A stretch of 64,000 nucleotides of DNA, taken from an uncultured Candidatus Actinomarina sp. Lineage in GTDB: Bacteria > Actinomycetota > Acidimicrobiia > Actinomarinales > Actinomarinaceae. The stretch spans positions 148,986 through 212,985 of the forward strand of contig CACODT010000001.1 of assembly GCA_902626065.1 (NCBI GenBank), written 5' to 3'. Within the stretch, counting starts at the first letter, position 1. Every line of letters begins with the position of its first letter. A program made the position numbers and the translations under genes. Below, one piece after another: positions 1-9,078 of this stretch. The notes under the pieces are model-generated. The model worked only from the letters and a program-made list of their open reading frames with translations, ran no database searches and had not been told where the DNA came from.

Positions 1-874
1 ATGAAAAAAAGAAAACTTTCTTTAGACGATCTCTTATGTTTTGAATTTCGTCTTTGTCTTTTGCTTTTGACAATTCTGGGAATAATATATCAAGGCTTGC
101 TGCTAAAAGTTGAAAAATAATTTCTAATATTCTTCTGGACCATGCCAAGACACCCAAAGCTGGACCAAAATAGAATAGACCTAACAAAACTATATCTAAC
201 TCAGAAATCAAAGCACTGGAGAATGTTGTAAGAACCATTCTTCTTCCCGAATTATTCAGCTCTTTCCTTGTCGACTTATCTTGATCGGAATCTCTTTTTT
301 TCTCGGTTTTAGGGATGTAGTAATGAGCGACTAGAAAAAATAGAAATAATATAGCCGATTGATACAGTACAACCCATATTATTTCTAGACTGCTAATCAC
401 AATAATCCAAGCACCAAATCCATAAAGGATTGTTCTAACGATTATCTGCTTGGAAGTAATTACAAAATTGCCGTCTGCTTGAAAATATGCCATTGCAATA
501 TGAATCATTTCGTTAAAAACAAAACCTATAAGAAAAATTGCTGTTATTGGGTAATCTCTGCCAAATAAAATTGTTAATGGAAAAATTGTTGCCAAGGCTA
601 ATGCAAGATTTCTTAAAACCAGAAAATATGAGTTAGCAAAAAGAGAATTTTTGAAACCAACATTTTGAGCTCTTAGCTTTGTAACAACTAATGCAAGAGA
701 TAATACGGTTGCTGTTCCAATTAATACAGAAAGACTTTTTGAAGCTGCATATTCCCCATATATTTCTGCTCCATACTCTCTACTTATTATTGTGATTAAA
801 AAAAAATTAACTCCTAAAAGAGTTAATTGCATTAGAGATATGTAAATTGTATTTTCTTTCCAATTTTTTATCAA
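1..874 (-). CDS. Polysaccharide flippase (Wzx/MATE-like), 3' part outside window
   Basis: This membrane protein probably flips lipid-linked sugar units across the cytoplasmic membrane. Reading the minus strand from 874 gives an open frame to the window edge, about 290 residues, with no stop. It has alternating hydrophobic segments typical of the oligosaccharide flippase family and an early SREYGAEIYGEY stretch resembling the family's 'lgpeeyG' signature. The start is a TTG whose last two bases overlap the TGA stop of asnB (TTGA), so the two genes are translationally coupled. It is truncated by the window end. The family assignment is from hydropathy pattern and context, and the exact substrate is unknown. 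Confidence 0.75.
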   Translation of the reverse strand, partial: MIKNWKENTIYISLMQLTLLGVNFFLITIISREYGAEIYGEYAASKSLSVLIGTATVLSLALVVTKLRAQNVGFKNSLFANSYFLVLRNLALALATIFPLTILFGRDYPITAIFLIGFVFNEMIHIAMAYFQADGNFVITSKQIIVRTILYGFGAWIIVISSLEIIWVVLYQSAILFLFFLVAHYYIPKTEKKRDSDQDKSTRKELNNSGRRMVLTTFSSALISELDIVLLGLFYFGPALGVLAWSRRILEIIFQLLAASLDILFPELSKAKDKDEIQNIRDRLKKVFFFS

Positions 875-2712
875 TTCGCAACCCTTGCTAAATGCCAATT
901 TGAAAGATTAATTAAATACCACTTTTTTTGGTAGTCATTTCCATTAAGGATATGATTTAATTCTCTTTCATTAAATAAATTTACTAGAGAATTGAACTGT
1001 TGCACAGATTCATAGAATTTTTCCTCATCTTTCTTAATCCACTCACCTATTGGAGCCCTAAATCCTTGTTTTTTTCTATTTATGATTTGATCAGGTAAAT
1101 ATTTCATTGCAACCTTTTTGAGAAGGCTTTTTGTATTAGTTAAGTCAATAAGTAATTCTTCCGGCAAGGAAAGTACATATTCTACTAATTTATGATCAAG
1201 AAAAGGCACCCTAGCCTCAACAGCAGATTGCATTACAAGCTTATCCATTCTCATAAGTAAAAGTTCCGGAAGCCTTATCTTTAAATCAATTAAAGTCATC
1301 CACTTAGAAATTTTTGAATTTTTGTTAGAAAAATAATCTTTCCATTTATTGTCAGCATAAAATATTAGATCAGAATGATTTGGTAAACCATCTTCTATCA
1401 AGCTATCTAATTCCTTTAAATTAAAACCCAAAGCTCCACCTGCAAATGAAGTTCTATTAAATAGAATATTGCTAAGCAGATTTAATCTATGATTCTTAAA
1501 ACTTGAGTATTTTTTTGTAGATTTTAAAAAGGGCTTAAAAAATTTATTCAATTTGAGATATCTATTCCAATGATCATATCCATAAAATAATTCATCTGCA
1601 CCTTCCCCGACTTGAACAACTTTAATTTTGCTGTTGTTAGTTTTCTTACCTAGGAAATAAAGTGGAATTCCAACTTCATCGCCAACTAAGTCGTCTTGAT
1701 AGAAGGAATAATTATCAAGAAGCTCTTGGAATTCTTGATAAGAAATATTCTCCTCAATTAATTCTATGTCATTATTGCTTGCCGCAAATTTTGCTTCGTT
1801 TAACTCTCCCTCATATCCGGGGAAATGGTCTTTAAAATCTATGTTGAAACCTTTCAGTCCAGCTTTTTCATTTTGTTTCATGAGCTTGCCAATCAAGGAT
1901 GAGTCAAGCCCTCCAGATAGAAATAGTCCTACTTCAACGTCACTTACTTTCCTGTACTCAACAGATTCATTTAATAATCTATCTATATTTTCAATTGCTT
2001 CTTCTTCCGAGATATCATTATTAACTTCAATATCAAATGGATCCCAATACTGATTAGATTTTATTGAATTGTCTGAAAAAAACTCTATATACTCACCAGG
2101 TTGTACTTTTGATATGTTTAAATTTCCTGTTCTATTCATTGGAACACAAAGATGCCTTAGATATGCAATATAAGACTCAATATCAGGTTCAAATGGAATT
2201 AAATTAGATTGTTCTATAGTCTTTAATTCTGAAGAAAATATAAACCAATCATCATTCCTAGCAAAGTATAGAGGTTTGATTCCGATTCTATCTCTAGCTA
2301 AAAAAATAGAGCTCGTCTTTGCATCATGAATAGCAAAGGCAAATTGACCTCTTAATTTTTTTAAAATTTCAGATTTATATTCAATATATCCTTTAAGTAA
2401 TACCTCTGTATCGCCTTCCGTAGAAAATTTAACACCTTTACTCTGTAATTCAGTTCTAATTTCTTTGAAATTATAGATTTCACCGTTAAATACAACTGTA
2501 TATCTTTTATCGTCATCCTGATAAGGTTGGTTTGATCTTGAGTCTAAATCGATAATTGAAAGCCTGCTGTGAATAAAACATGCTGATTCTGAAATATAAT
2601 TAATGGAAGAGTGATCGGGTCCCCTGTGTTCTAGGGAGACTTTCATATTATTTGCAATATTTTGGTCGATTTTAGAATTGTTAGTGCTAACAATTCCACC
2701 AATTCCACACAT
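871..2712 (-). CDS. asnB: Asparagine synthase (glutamine-hydrolysing), AsnB-type
   Basis: It transfers amide nitrogen from glutamine to aspartate, or, in glycan clusters, possibly to a sugar carboxyl group. The protein has 613 residues. I start it at MCGIGGI because Cys2 must become N-terminal as the class II amidotransferase nucleophile; an in-frame ATG 11 codons upstream would bury it. The glutaminase domain covers about 1-205 with HRGPD and the FNGEIYN stretch. The synthetase domain carries the PP-loop SGGLDSS near 266-272. It lies among polysaccharide genes, so a role in amidating uronic acids (the window makes UDP-glucuronate) is an alternative to amino-acid synthesis. The family is certain, the substrate is not. 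Confidence 0.93.
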   Translation of the reverse strand: MCGIGGIVSTNNSKIDQNIANNMKVSLEHRGPDHSSINYISESACFIHSRLSIIDLDSRSNQPYQDDDKRYTVVFNGEIYNFKEIRTELQSKGVKFSTEGDTEVLLKGYIEYKSEILKKLRGQFAFAIHDAKTSSIFLARDRIGIKPLYFARNDDWFIFSSELKTIEQSNLIPFEPDIESYIAYLRHLCVPMNRTGNLNISKVQPGEYIEFFSDNSIKSNQYWDPFDIEVNNDISEEEAIENIDRLLNESVEYRKVSDVEVGLFLSGGLDSSLIGKLMKQNEKAGLKGFNIDFKDHFPGYEGELNEAKFAASNNDIELIEENISYQEFQELLDNYSFYQDDLVGDEVGIPLYFLGKKTNNSKIKVVQVGEGADELFYGYDHWNRYLKLNKFFKPFLKSTKKYSSFKNHRLNLLSNILFNRTSFAGGALGFNLKELDSLIEDGLPNHSDLIFYADNKWKDYFSNKNSKISKWMTLIDLKIRLPELLLMRMDKLVMQSAVEARVPFLDHKLVEYVLSLPEELLIDLTNTKSLLKKVAMKYLPDQIINRKKQGFRAPIGEWIKKDEEKFYESVQQFNSLVNLFNERELNHILNGNDYQKKWYLINLSNWHLARVAN

Positions 2713-2780
2713 TTCTCTAACTCTAATGTTATATTTTTTATTCAAGTAAATTAATTTGAATAGTTTAGAGTAAATATTGT
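2713..2780. promoter_or_regulatory. Divergent promoter region, asnB / sugar transferase
   Basis: A 68-base AT-rich gap separates two divergent genes and must hold both promoters. A TAGTTT hexamer 15-20 bases before the + strand ATG is a possible -10 box. No Shine-Dalgarno sequence precedes the + strand gene, so its message may have a very short leader. Confidence 0.3.
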
Positions 2781-3398
2781 ATGAAAATAATTTTTGACAT
2801 TACAATCATGGTTTTTCTCATTCCAGTTTTTTTATTCTTTTTTCCTATCATTTACCTGTTGATAATTATTACAGATGGTTATCCAGCAATATATGTTCAG
2901 GAAAGAGTTGGTAAAAACGGTAAAATTTTTAAATTATTTAAATTCAGGACTATGGATGAAAGCTCAGATGAGGATCTACACGAAGAGCATTATAAAAAAT
3001 TAGCTGATAAAGAAAAAATTGAGCCATCTTTAGAGCCTGGAAATCCTATACGAATTGAAAACGATGACAGAATAACAAAAATTGGTCTTTTTCTAAGAAA
3101 GACTTCCTTAGATGAATTGCCTAACGTAATAAATGTTCTAAAAGGAGAAATGTCAACTGTCGGTCCAAGACCATTAGTTGTTTATGAATCAAAATTACTT
3201 GGTGATTATCAAAAAAAGAGACATTCAGTAAAACCTGGAATTACTGGTCTTGCTCAAGTCCAGGGAAGATTAGATTTAAGCCTACAAGAGAGGCTTTATT
3301 GGGATATTGAATATGTTGAAAGATACAACATTTTCCTTGATTTCAAAATACTATTTCAAACAATTATCTCTGTTATATCAAGAAAAGGGGCAAATTAG
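2781..3398 (+). CDS. Undecaprenyl-phosphate phosphoglycosyl transferase (PglC/WcaJ C-domain type)
   Basis: It starts a lipid-linked glycan by moving a sugar-1-phosphate from a UDP-sugar to undecaprenyl phosphate at the inner membrane face. It has 205 residues, the size of minimal monotopic enzymes such as PglC rather than the longer WbaP/WcaJ. One hydrophobic N-terminal re-entrant helix (about 3-30) precedes the bacterial sugar transferase domain: QERVGKNGKIFKLFKFRTM near 42-60, LRKTSLDELPNVINVLKGEM near 108-127, then VGPRPL and KPGITGLAQV. It stands alone on the + strand, and its stop overlaps the stop of the convergent glycosyltransferase by 4 nt. Confidence 0.92.
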   Translation: MKIIFDITIMVFLIPVFLFFFPIIYLLIIITDGYPAIYVQERVGKNGKIFKLFKFRTMDESSDEDLHEEHYKKLADKEKIEPSLEPGNPIRIENDDRITKIGLFLRKTSLDELPNVINVLKGEMSTVGPRPLVVYESKLLGDYQKKRHSVKPGITGLAQVQGRLDLSLQERLYWDIEYVERYNIFLDFKILFQTIISVISRKGAN

Positions 3399-4558
3399 AT
3401 TAAGGAGTAATAGTCCTCAACTACCTTTGATTTATTTAAAATATTTTTATTTAGATTGTTTATATTTTTTTGATATTTCAAAAGTAGTGATTGATCATTA
3501 AGTTTATCAAATATTTTTTTCATCGAAGTCTCATCATATGGATCAATGGTAAAACCTAATTCATATTTCTCTATAAACTTTGAAACAGCAGAATCACTGT
3601 TAGCAAAACACAATAAAATTTTATTCATTGAAAGATAGTCAAAAGTTTTACCAGGAAAACCTTCTACTGTAATTTCTTTGTCTAACGAAATAAGTCCAAC
3701 AGGAATCTCTTTCGTTTTATCGTATAATTCGTTTCTTGGTAAATGCTCAAAAACATTTAATTGATCACTTTCTAAATCTTTAATAGAATCAAATTCTTCA
3801 CCTGCTCCAAAAAATTTTAATTTCCAATTCTTCTCTTCAATAGAATTAAACGTATCGATAAATCTTTTAATATTTTGGGGTTTACCCATATTACCGGCAT
3901 ACAAAATTGTTTTTTTATCTAGATTTGGATTTTCATTTGATATTTCATAGGGAGAAAAGTGATAAATTGATTTTATGTCTTTATCTTTTAATCCACGATT
4001 GTTAATAAGAAATGCTTTTAATTCTGATGAGTTTACAACCAAATTGTCAGCAAGTTTCATGGCGTATGTATCGATTTTTTTAAAAATGTTAAATAAAATT
4101 CCAGAATTTGTTTTCAATGTTTTGTTAGCGATTTCAGGATAAAGTTCCCAGCATGAGTATGTAACTTTAATCTTTAGAAATTTCTTTATATAAATTACAA
4201 CTAAGTTCATAGTTGGTGGATAACTAAATATAAAAATATGAGAGTAATTTTTTTTGTTCTTAGATAAAAATTTAATTGTTTGATAGTGAAACATTATCCA
4301 TTGAAAAAACCTAGTTGCTTTGTTAAAACTCCTGCTTGCTGAACTTATATGTGTTATGTTTATGTCTTTATATGATGATGTGTAATATTTATCTGAAGTT
4401 AGATTCTTACTATTTTCGATATTGTATTGTGGTGAGCTTGCCAATATCTCAACATCAACACCAAGCTCTTTAAATCCATCTGCAATTTCAGCAACTAACA
4501 TTCCTGTTGAGACGTTATCTGGAGGTATTGTTAAAGAGTGAAATAAAATTTTTTTCAT
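3395..4558 (-). CDS. Glycosyltransferase family 4, WbuB-like
   Basis: This is a cytoplasmic retaining GT-B transferase that adds a sugar to the lipid-linked oligosaccharide. It has 387 residues. The N-terminal Rossmann half begins MKKILFHSLTIPP and carries the SYPPTMN and CWELYPEIA segments typical of WbuB-like enzymes. The C-terminal half has ILYAGNMGKPQN (about 224) and the donor-site stretch EGFPGKTFDYLSMNK near 300. Its ATG overlaps the stop of the 2-epimerase gene by 4 nt, making it the last gene of the five-gene operon 3395-7982. In E. coli, WbuB accompanies the FnlABC enzymes that make UDP-L-FucNAc. That parallel suggests it uses the sugar this operon makes, which is an inference. Confidence 0.88.
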   Translation of the reverse strand: MKKILFHSLTIPPDNVSTGMLVAEIADGFKELGVDVEILASSPQYNIENSKNLTSDKYYTSSYKDINITHISSASRSFNKATRFFQWIMFHYQTIKFLSKNKKNYSHIFIFSYPPTMNLVVIYIKKFLKIKVTYSCWELYPEIANKTLKTNSGILFNIFKKIDTYAMKLADNLVVNSSELKAFLINNRGLKDKDIKSIYHFSPYEISNENPNLDKKTILYAGNMGKPQNIKRFIDTFNSIEEKNWKLKFFGAGEEFDSIKDLESDQLNVFEHLPRNELYDKTKEIPVGLISLDKEITVEGFPGKTFDYLSMNKILLCFANSDSAVSKFIEKYELGFTIDPYDETSMKKIFDKLNDQSLLLKYQKNINNLNKNILNKSKVVEDYYSLI

Positions 4559-5712
4559 TCTTTAAATGAATTTGAAATATCAAATGGATAATTTTCTTTA
4601 TTGTGTTTATGAAAACTGTTTGATTCTGATAATTCTACAAGGTCGTCAACAATATTATCAGATGCTTTCCCATCACCGAATGGTTGAGCCCATTTTGTAT
4701 CAACCAACTTCATAGCCTTATCTAAGTAACTTTGAAAGTCACTTATCTTATCAGATGGATCAAATTTTATAGAAGCGTTAACATCATATACCTCTGGACG
4801 CTCTGTTGAGTATCTCATTTGAATAGAAGGTACATTCATAATGCATGCCTCTTCAACTACTGTACCTGAGTCACTCATTACAAAGGTTGAGTTCTTAAGA
4901 AGATACATAAATTCAAGATATCCTAAGGGGTCAATCATCAAAACGTTCGAATTGAGTTTTAGATCATATGATTTAAGCATTTCTTGAGTTTTGTATCCTG
5001 CAGGAAATACTATTTTCATATCAGAAGAATTAAATAGATTTACAATATTTTTAAGAGAATCGTTGTTTAATATATTCTCTCTCCTATGAGATGTTGCTAA
5101 TAAGAATTCGTTTTTTCCAATAAAATTTAAAACATTATTTTCTAAGCTTTCATGTCCCGAATCAAAAATATTTTGATTTTCTTGAATAATATCAACTATG
5201 GGGTTCCCAGTTACTTTTATTATATCTTCAGAAATTCCCTCATTTAGACCTTGCGTCTTGTATGAATCAAGATAAGCATATATCCTGTCTGACAAGTGAT
5301 CTATAGTTTTTCTGTATTTTTCTTCAGGCATTCTCCAATCGTATGAACGCATACATCCTTCAATATGAACAATTGGGATATTGTGCTGTGCTGCTCCAAT
5401 ACTACCCATGACCGTATTTGTATCACCAAGAAAAACAACAGCTTGATACTTATTGTTTTCTAAGTGATTGAATGTATTTTTAATTACTGAAGAAACTGTT
5501 GATGCATCGTTAGTAGTATCTATTTCAAATTCAACATCAGGTTTTGGAACATTAAGTTGTTTAAAGAAAACATCTTTCATATTCTCGGAATAATGCTGGC
5601 CAGACCATATGAAATCATAAGTTATATTTTTATTTTCAGACAAAAGTCTGATAATTTTACTTGCCCTTATAACATCAGGTCTAATTCCTAGAATGATTCC
5701 AAGGTCTTTCAT
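4555..5712 (-). CDS. UDP-N-acetylhexosamine 2-epimerase, FnlC/WbjD/WecB family
   Basis: It epimerises C2 of a UDP-N-acetylated sugar in the cytoplasm. It has 385 residues and covers the full epimerase 2 fold: LGIRPDVIRASKII at the N-terminus, FLGDTNTVMGS near 95, HIEGCMRSYDWRMPEE near 117 followed by RKTIDHLSD, SHRRENI near 208, and SDSGTVVEEA near 281. The RxPEE-R-x3-DH-x-SD arrangement resembles FnlC/WbjD/CapG, which act on 6-deoxy-4-keto-derived sugars, more than WecB. Note HIEGCMR where the family normally has HxEAGxR. It overlaps its neighbours on both sides by 4 nt (ATGA) in the same operon. UDP-GlcNAc to UDP-ManNAc remains a possible reaction. Confidence 0.88.
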   Translation of the reverse strand: MKDLGIILGIRPDVIRASKIIRLLSENKNITYDFIWSGQHYSENMKDVFFKQLNVPKPDVEFEIDTTNDASTVSSVIKNTFNHLENNKYQAVVFLGDTNTVMGSIGAAQHNIPIVHIEGCMRSYDWRMPEEKYRKTIDHLSDRIYAYLDSYKTQGLNEGISEDIIKVTGNPIVDIIQENQNIFDSGHESLENNVLNFIGKNEFLLATSHRRENILNNDSLKNIVNLFNSSDMKIVFPAGYKTQEMLKSYDLKLNSNVLMIDPLGYLEFMYLLKNSTFVMSDSGTVVEEACIMNVPSIQMRYSTERPEVYDVNASIKFDPSDKISDFQSYLDKAMKLVDTKWAQPFGDGKASDNIVDDLVELSESNSFHKHNKENYPFDISNSFKE

Positions 5713-6614
5713 ACAAATTCCAATATCTTTTTAGTTCCTTCATATTCAGCTAATTCAGATATATTGTCTCTTATAGATGGAATTTCTTTGTACCCACCTA
5801 ATGCCCAAAGTTCTTGGTTAGCTTTTGAATCCAATGTCTTTAATGTTCTATCAACTTTGTTGTCTGATAAAACATTATTTATTTCTATATCTTTTGTGAA
5901 ATATTCTTTAAAAAGATTTAACAGCTCATACTTGTTAACTTTGTTACTTGGCACTAGGTGTTGCAATTTAATTTGAGTTTGTTCTTTCTTTGTAATACCT
6001 AATACAATTTTTGCAAAGTTTAATGTTGTTATGCCATTCCATACATGATCTGTAAATCCGTTAACTTCTGATTCATCTGTCCTTAAAAACCAGTTAAGAA
6101 GTGACCTTCCACTCCCAGTTTCAGGTCCAACAATACTCGAACGCAGCAAGGTTTTATTATTACTAGAAACCTCTCCAACAATTTTGGTTTTACCATACAC
6201 ATCTGTGGCATCTGTCATAGATGTTTCAATATATTCTCCTTCTAATCCAGAAAATACACAATCTGTTCCAATTTGAATGTAGCTGAAATTAAAATCCAAA
6301 CTTGCTTTCGCAATTGTTAATGGAAAAAAGGAGTTTATAGATATTGCATTGCTAATTGATTCTTTTGTTTCCGAGATGGTTGGCTTTATTGCTCCTATAC
6401 AATTTATGACAAAACTAGGATTTGTTAATTTACATAAATCATCAAAGTTATCTTTGGTAGGATCAAAGTTAATCTTTTCACCGTTCAATTCACTTATAAA
6501 TTTATTTTCAGAACGTGATGTAAAAAAAAGATTATCTTTGGAGAAATCAGAAAAAACCAAAGAAACCATTTTTCCTAACATACCTGTTGAGCCAAGTATA
6601 AGAAGGTTACTCAA
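5709..6614 (-). CDS. RmlD-like NAD(P)-dependent sugar reductase
   Basis: This short-chain dehydrogenase of the dTDP-4-dehydrorhamnose reductase family probably reduces a 4-keto group of a nucleotide sugar. It has 301 residues from a TTG start at 6614. I prefer this start because a strong GGAGGTGA Shine-Dalgarno lies just upstream and the cofactor motif GSTGMLG then falls at residues 8-14. A longer in-frame ORF beginning at 6677 would run 71 nt into the preceding gene. Further motifs are QIGTDCVFSG near 114 and the catalytic YGKTK at 140-144. It shares the operon with the RmlC-like cupin and the 2-epimerase, where UDP-L-QuiNAc/L-RhaNAc pathways also use an RmlD-like reductase. Confidence 0.85.
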   Translation of the reverse strand: MSNLLILGSTGMLGKMVSLVFSDFSKDNLFFTSRSENKFISELNGEKINFDPTKDNFDDLCKLTNPSFVINCIGAIKPTISETKESISNAISINSFFPLTIAKASLDFNFSYIQIGTDCVFSGLEGEYIETSMTDATDVYGKTKIVGEVSSNNKTLLRSSIVGPETGSGRSLLNWFLRTDESEVNGFTDHVWNGITTLNFAKIVLGITKKEQTQIKLQHLVPSNKVNKYELLNLFKEYFTKDIEINNVLSDNKVDRTLKTLDSKANQELWALGGYKEIPSIRDNISELAEYEGTKKILEFV

Positions 6615-7053
6615 ACAGTTCACCTCCATTGCTTGTCCAAGGATCCCAATATTTTGAATCAAATCTGTAATCATCATTTAGAGAGTCTTCTAGAGTTGAA
6701 GAAGAAAAATACATTATTTTACTATTTTCTTCAAGGTTCATGGCTCCATTTGCATAACCCTCTGGAATGGATAATAAGTCTGAATTTATATCCATTTCGA
6801 CCATTTCTGGAACAATTGTCTTATCTGGATTTTCCCAATCATCTATTTTTATTACACCGACCAAAAACTTGCCTGATAATACTTTGATAAGTTTTTTTTC
6901 ATTTTTATGACCGTGCCATGCTCTCACAGTTCCTATTTTTGGATTTGTTACTGTATAAAATCTCTTGTAATCACTAAGGTTTAATTCATTAAAAAACTCA
7001 ACATTTCCTCTGTGGTCTTCAGAAAACCCTCTTTCATATCTTTCTAGGTTCAA
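6607..7053 (-). CDS. RmlC-like cupin, sugar 3,5-epimerase family
   Basis: It is a small cupin of 148 residues related to dTDP-4-dehydrorhamnose 3,5-epimerase (RmlC, usually about 180-200). Visible RmlC-type elements are the HRGNVEFFNE opening, VRAWHGHKNEKKLIKVLSGKF with metal- or base-type histidines near 46-50, IPEGYANGAMNL near 98-109, and the closing FSSSTLEDSLNDDYRFDSKYWDPW segment. It lies between the SDR and the RmlD-like reductase, overlapping the former by 4 nt. It therefore probably supplies the epimerase step of the same nucleotide-sugar pathway. Which carbon is epimerised cannot be told from sequence. Confidence 0.83.
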   Translation of the reverse strand: MNLERYERGFSEDHRGNVEFFNELNLSDYKRFYTVTNPKIGTVRAWHGHKNEKKLIKVLSGKFLVGVIKIDDWENPDKTIVPEMVEMDINSDLLSIPEGYANGAMNLEENSKIMYFSSSTLEDSLNDDYRFDSKYWDPWTSNGGELFE

Positions 7054-7982
7054 GATACACCAAACTTCTGCAAAAAGTTCTGATTTGAATACCTAGGATC
7101 TGTTATGTCCTTAATCCTGTTGTGAAAAATTAAATCATATATTTCATTAACTCCATTGATAAGCTCTATTGAAGCTTCAAATCCTGTTTCATCCAATAAT
7201 TTTTGACTTGATACTTGATAGTTTCTAGCATCCTCAAAGCTCATGGGAGTCACTTCTACTTCAACATCTTTTACTTTATTTTCTATCTCTCTTGCTATAT
7301 CGATGATTCTATAGTTCTTATGATGAAGATTGTAAATACCACTTGCATCAGTGTTTAGACAGTGACTTATTGCATTTGAAACGTCATTTACATGAAGTAG
7401 GGGCCTCCATTGCTCACCGCCATAAACACTAATTTTTTTATCTATAAGTGCTTTTGCTGTAAGAACATTTACTACTAAATCAAGACGTACTCTTGAGAAT
7501 TCATCACTTATCCCAAATAAAGTTCCAAGCCTAAAAATTAACGCATTTGCATTTTGCAAATATTCTTCTGCTTTTAATTTAGATGATGCGTATTCAGATA
7601 ATGGATTTGTATCGGAAGCCTCTGTTAAAACTCCATCTTGAGCCCCATATACCGAACAAGTCGACAAAAATATTATTCTTTTATCATAATTTTCAACAAG
7701 ATTTTTCACACTTTCAGAATTAATTTCAAAGGTTAGGTCTGGATTAATGGTACACGCACCATCACCAACTAACGCTGCAAGCCAAACAACAACATCAAAG
7801 TTATTTAAAATACCATTTAATTTTGTTGTATCCCTTATGTCTCCAAGAATAAAATTTACTTTTTTTCGATAAGATGTTTCATAAATCAATGAATCGTAAA
7901 CAGTAACTTCATGTTCCTGAGAAAGCTTATCAACGATTCCTCCTCCAACATATCCGGCACCACCTACAACTAAAATTTTCAT
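7050..7982 (-). CDS. NAD-dependent epimerase/dehydratase (extended SDR)
   Basis: This cytoplasmic nucleotide-sugar SDR has 310 residues and is first in the five-gene operon ending at 3395. The Rossmann glycine motif is GGAGYVGGG at 7-15, with STCSVYG near 107 and the catalytic YASSK near 131-135. The C-terminal substrate half includes GGEQWRPLLHVND. A dehydratase, epimerase or reductase role is possible. The sequence does not look like the CapD/FnlA dehydratase type that would normally open an L-FucNAc pathway, so the first step may be encoded elsewhere or carried out by this divergent enzyme. Confidence 0.83.
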   Translation of the reverse strand: MKILVVGGAGYVGGGIVDKLSQEHEVTVYDSLIYETSYRKKVNFILGDIRDTTKLNGILNNFDVVVWLAALVGDGACTINPDLTFEINSESVKNLVENYDKRIIFLSTCSVYGAQDGVLTEASDTNPLSEYASSKLKAEEYLQNANALIFRLGTLFGISDEFSRVRLDLVVNVLTAKALIDKKISVYGGEQWRPLLHVNDVSNAISHCLNTDASGIYNLHHKNYRIIDIAREIENKVKDVEVEVTPMSFEDARNYQVSSQKLLDETGFEASIELINGVNEIYDLIFHNRIKDITDPRYSNQNFLQKFGVS

Positions 7983-8025
7983 CTTAAATATAGTATATGT
8001 TTGAGTTTTCTAATAAAACAGTATT

Positions 8026-9078
8026 TCAAAATGTAGAATTCTCCTTTTCATTAAGATACAGAAAGTAGCTAAAGTAAAAAAACCAAGATACAGAGTGATT
8101 TTGTAATAAATCACTTGATAAACTCAATAACAGAAATGCCATAATTGCCATAAGATTTGGTGAGTAGTTTGTTAAATCTCTTAATTTAAAAAGACTTAAT
8201 ATAAGATCCTTAAAAATTAATCCGTACAAAAACAGGCCCACAATCCCGTAATTTAAAAGTATGAATAAATATGAATTGTGAGGACCATAAGAAAAAGGAT
8301 TATCATCAAAGTTTTTGGAATCGAGTACCTCATTTCCTTTTATTACGAAATTATCATACCCTCTTCCAAAAATATTATTGATAATTGAATCTTCTGAAAC
8401 ATATTGTAATGTTCCTGATTGCATTTCAACTCTATCTTGGATACCGCTGTTATCATCTTGAATGAATCTATCTATTAAACCAAAATTTACACATATCAAT
8501 AAAGAGCCAATTAATAATAAAATAGTATTTAGTTTTTTATCTTGAAGCATGATTCTAAATAATATAAATAAAACCAAAACAATTAGAGAAAACCGTGAAT
8601 ATGTAAAGAAACATCCAACAATTGAGAATGGAATTATTACACGTAAATAACTACTTTCCATCCTGAACATTGAATATATTCCTGTTACAGTAATCAAATC
8701 AGCAAAACTGTTTGGCCCCCCCGCCTGAAATCCATTTGTTCTTCCTTTGATATATTCAATATCACTTAAATTAATTCCTATATTCCAAGTCTGATAGATG
8801 TCTTTGCCAAGATTTATCGAGAATAAATATGAAAGAATTGAAAACGAACTTAAAAACAGAAATATATAGAAAGGAAAAGTGTTTATATAATTTTTTTCAC
8901 CTATAAGTGATATAAATATAAATAAAAAAAGATAAAATCCAAATCGCAGGATTTCAGAATGAAATAATACGCCATTCACAAAAAAATTTTGAATTATTAG
9001 ATAAAAAATAAAAAATACAAAATACATGTAATTTTCAATTTTTAAGGAGACATTTTCAATATTAAAAAGAAGATACAT
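8026..9078 (-). CDS. O-antigen polymerase/ligase-like membrane protein (Wzy type), 5' end displaced
   Basis: This polytopic membrane protein probably polymerises repeat units on the outer face of the membrane. The intact frame from the first ATG gives 350 residues with many hydrophobic helices, GRTNGFQAGGPNSFADL near 110-126 and the GPHNSYLFILLNYGIVGL loop motif near 265, as in the Wzy_C family. The same frame stays open upstream to about 9215 and encodes a further hydrophobic segment ending FVHTDDLPILLFFSLA, characteristic of this family, but it has no standard start codon. The ATG pair at 9218-9223 is out of frame by one base because of a T5 run at 9207-9211 (see findings). Confidence 0.82.
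   Translation of the reverse strand: MYLLFNIENVSLKIENYMYFVFFIFYLIIQNFFVNGVLFHSEILRFGFYLFLFIFISLIGEKNYINTFPFYIFLFLSSFSILSYLFSINLGKDIYQTWNIGINLSDIEYIKGRTNGFQAGGPNSFADLITVTGIYSMFRMESSYLRVIIPFSIVGCFFTYSRFSLIVLVLFILFRIMLQDKKLNTILLLIGSLLICVNFGLIDRFIQDDNSGIQDRVEMQSGTLQYVSEDSIINNIFGRGYDNFVIKGNEVLDSKNFDDNPFSYGPHNSYLFILLNYGIVGLFLYGLIFKDLILSLFKLRDLTNYSPNLMAIMAFLLLSLSSDLLQNHSVSWFFYFSYFLYLNEKENSTF

Noticed and set aside
3401-3417. Short AGGA/TCCT hairpin after the phosphoglycosyl transferase
   Set aside because: Only four base pairs with a seven-base loop; too weak to call a terminator.
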